NCBI GenBank assembly: GCA_009731375.1
Contig: BJOX01000289.1
Location: forward strand, 194,688-216,673
Source of the DNA: Paulinella micropora
Taxonomy: Eukaryota > Cercozoa > Imbricatea > Euglyphida
Direction: 5' to 3'
DNA length: 21,986 bases
Below the pieces are notes generated by a model. The model had not been told where the DNA came from and did not search any database. It worked only from the letters and a program-made list of their open reading frames with translations. Both the position numbers and the translations under genes were made by a program. Positions 21,846-21,986 of the stretch are shown one piece after another (position 1 is the first letter of the stretch; each line of letters opens with the position of its first letter).

Positions 21846-21986
<141 letters not shown>

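Overview
The window is nuclear DNA of a eukaryote and is dominated by simple-sequence repeats: (GATA)n, (GA)n, (ATGT)n, (GGAA)n and (GTAA)n, plus several minisatellites. It contains GT-AG introns and a non-LTR retrotransposon of the restriction-like-endonuclease (R2-like) type. The sequence does not fix the species. An alveolate or other protist alga, or an invertebrate, would all fit. Ten runs of N mark an assembly broken inside the repeats.

The main result is a split gene on the minus strand that crosses the whole window. The short unique islands between the repeats are not random. Read on the minus strand, most start after an AG and end before a GT, and they encode ordinary protein sequence. 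Fourteen islands (30, 57, 59, about 227, 28, 61, 99, 34, 34, 194, 33, 65, 51 and 75 nt, in transcription order from 21.8 kb down to 0.2 kb) join without a phase conflict at 13 junctions, giving about 1,047 nt or 349 codons. Both gene ends lie outside the window. I do not recognise the protein family. The introns are almost pure microsatellite or minisatellite. On the coding strand they are mostly pyrimidine-rich and free of stop codons.

Around many exons lie broken copies of the same exon with a regular layout. Copies on the 5' side keep the splice acceptor and the exon start. Copies on the 3' side keep the exon end and the splice donor. Usually one copy is intact. This is seen for exons 1, 2, 3, 6, 7, 8, 12 and 14. 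Exon 2 has nine donor-side copies and exon 3 has five acceptor-side and three donor-side copies. Exon 4 is the exception: its only full-length copy lies in a small gap-bounded contig at 9.65-9.87 kb, on the wrong strand and in the wrong place, which suggests a scaffolding error.

Layout from low to high coordinates: 0-0.6 kb exon 14, its partial copies and an orphan exon; 0.6-2.6 kb compound GATA/GGAT array; 2.6-3.1 kb internally deleted retroelement copy; 3.2-3.9 kb exons 13 and 12; 3.9-6.7 kb ATGT arrays and a 9-bp minisatellite; 6.7-9.0 kb exons 11, 10, 9 and 8 with two minisatellites; 9.0-11.0 kb GATA/GA with the displaced exon 4; 11.1 kb exon 7; 11.8-15.35 kb nearly full retroelement with frameshifts; 16.0-16.4 kb exons 6 and 5; 16.5 kb third retroelement fragment; 17-19.1 kb copies of exons 4 and 3; 19.2-20.85 kb GGAA/GTAA array with exon 2 copies; 21.1-21.35 kb a terminal-inverted-repeat element with 43-bp internal repeats; 21.8 kb exon 1.

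All three retroelement copies share one 3' boundary, point the same way and sit in (GATA)n. This suggests an element that inserts into this microsatellite.
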